Shown here piece by piece: positions 5,948 to 6,084 of a stretch of DNA of 6,084 nucleotides. The first letter of the stretch is position 1, and each line of letters begins with the position of its first letter. This DNA comes from JAXGPF01 sp964463985 (GTDB taxonomy: Bacteria > Verrucomicrobiota > Kiritimatiellia > JAAZAB01): positions 1 to 6,084 of the forward strand of contig CAYXEK010000182.1 of NCBI GenBank assembly GCA_964463985.1, written 5' to 3'. The notes beneath the pieces were generated by a model. It saw nothing but the letters and a program-made list of their open reading frames with translations. It made no database searches and was not told where the DNA came from. Position numbers and translations under genes: made by a program.

Positions 5948-5973
5948 TTGAGCAATAGCACCTATATGTTGGT
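5923..5973 (+). promoter_or_regulatory. CRISPR leader
   Basis: This is a 51-nt non-coding stretch between the exonuclease stop and the first repeat, more AT-rich than the genes around it. Its place between the adaptation genes and the first repeat, and the repeat orientation with the handle bases at the right end, identify it as the leader where Cas1-Cas2 would insert new spacers. Leader function may extend left into the end of the exonuclease gene. I see no convincing IHF-type site. Confidence 0.7.
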
Positions 5974-6084
5974 GTTTTCCCCACGCCCGTGGGGATGGTC
6001 CGTTTCAGCTTGCCGACATCGCCGAATTTCAGCCGTTTTCCCCACGCCCGTGGGGATGGTCCAGTCGCACCCTCGCGAGATCGG
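5974..6084 (+). CRISPR. Leader-proximal start of a type I-E CRISPR array (two repeats, one full and one partial spacer)
   Basis: Two copies, 5974-6001 and 6035-6062, are identical over 28 nt with a 61-nt period, the same period as E. coli I-E arrays. The repeat begins GTTTTCC and contains CCCCACG (5979-5985) and CGTGGGG (5988-5994), a perfect stem around CC. The 3' end is ATGGTCC, plus G at 6002 in the first copy but A at 6063 in the second, so the unit is 28 nt with a 33-nt spacer or 29 nt with a 32-nt spacer and one variable end base. Cutting after the stem would give an 8-nt handle ATGGTCCG in the 29-nt reading, which matches Cas6e practice. The first spacer is 6002/6003-6034; the second starts at 6063/6064 and is cut off by the window end. 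The array continues beyond 6084. Confidence 0.95.

Noticed and set aside
5959..5974. A CACC/GGTG inverted repeat at the leader-repeat border
   Set aside because: Only four base pairs, one of which borrows a repeat base; too short to distinguish from chance.

Overview
The window is most of a type I-E CRISPR-Cas operon followed by the start of its CRISPR array, all on the + strand. It reads cas8e (C-terminal part only), cse2, cas6e, an inserted accessory nuclease gene, cas7e (interrupted by an assembly gap), cas5e, cas1e, cas2e, a DEDDy-type exonuclease gene, a short leader, and then two 28/29-nt repeats at a 61-nt period running off the window end. cas3 and the rest of cas8e would lie upstream of position 1. 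The source is a bacterium of moderately high GC. A run of exactly 100 Ns suggests a draft or metagenomic scaffold. Nothing here gives a secure phylum, and I do not claim one.

Region 1-1446 holds the tail of the Cascade large subunit, the small subunit and the crRNA-processing endonuclease, linked by 4-nt start/stop overlaps. Region 1447-2470 is the unusual part. A 302-residue protein combines HEAT-like repeats, a four-cysteine zinc-binding module and a PD-(D/E)XK nuclease domain. It sits inside the Cascade gene block and is flanked by 54-nt and 61-nt spacers, the only real intergenic gaps in the operon. Region 2471-3979 holds the backbone subunit cas7e and the 5'-handle-binding cas5e, which overlap by 8 nt. 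Region 3984-5122 is the adaptation pair cas1e-cas2e. From 5122 to 5922 a separate YprB-like RNase H-fold exonuclease starts on the cas2e stop codon (TGATG). A 51-nt leader and the array follow.

By homology, Cas8e, Cse2, Cas7e, Cas5e and Cas6e form Cascade. Cas6e would cut the repeat hairpin to leave the 8-nt handle AUGGUCCG. Cas1e-Cas2e would integrate new spacers at the leader end. The gene after cas2e is placed like the DnaQ-type exonuclease that is fused to Cas2 in some I-E systems, so a role in prespacer trimming is the natural hypothesis. The HEAT-zinc-nuclease has no role I can name. It is the best candidate for something undescribed, as an extra effector or adaptation nuclease carried inside the Cascade operon. 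The gene order also differs from E. coli (cse2-cas7-cas5-cas6e): here cas6e comes directly after cse2.
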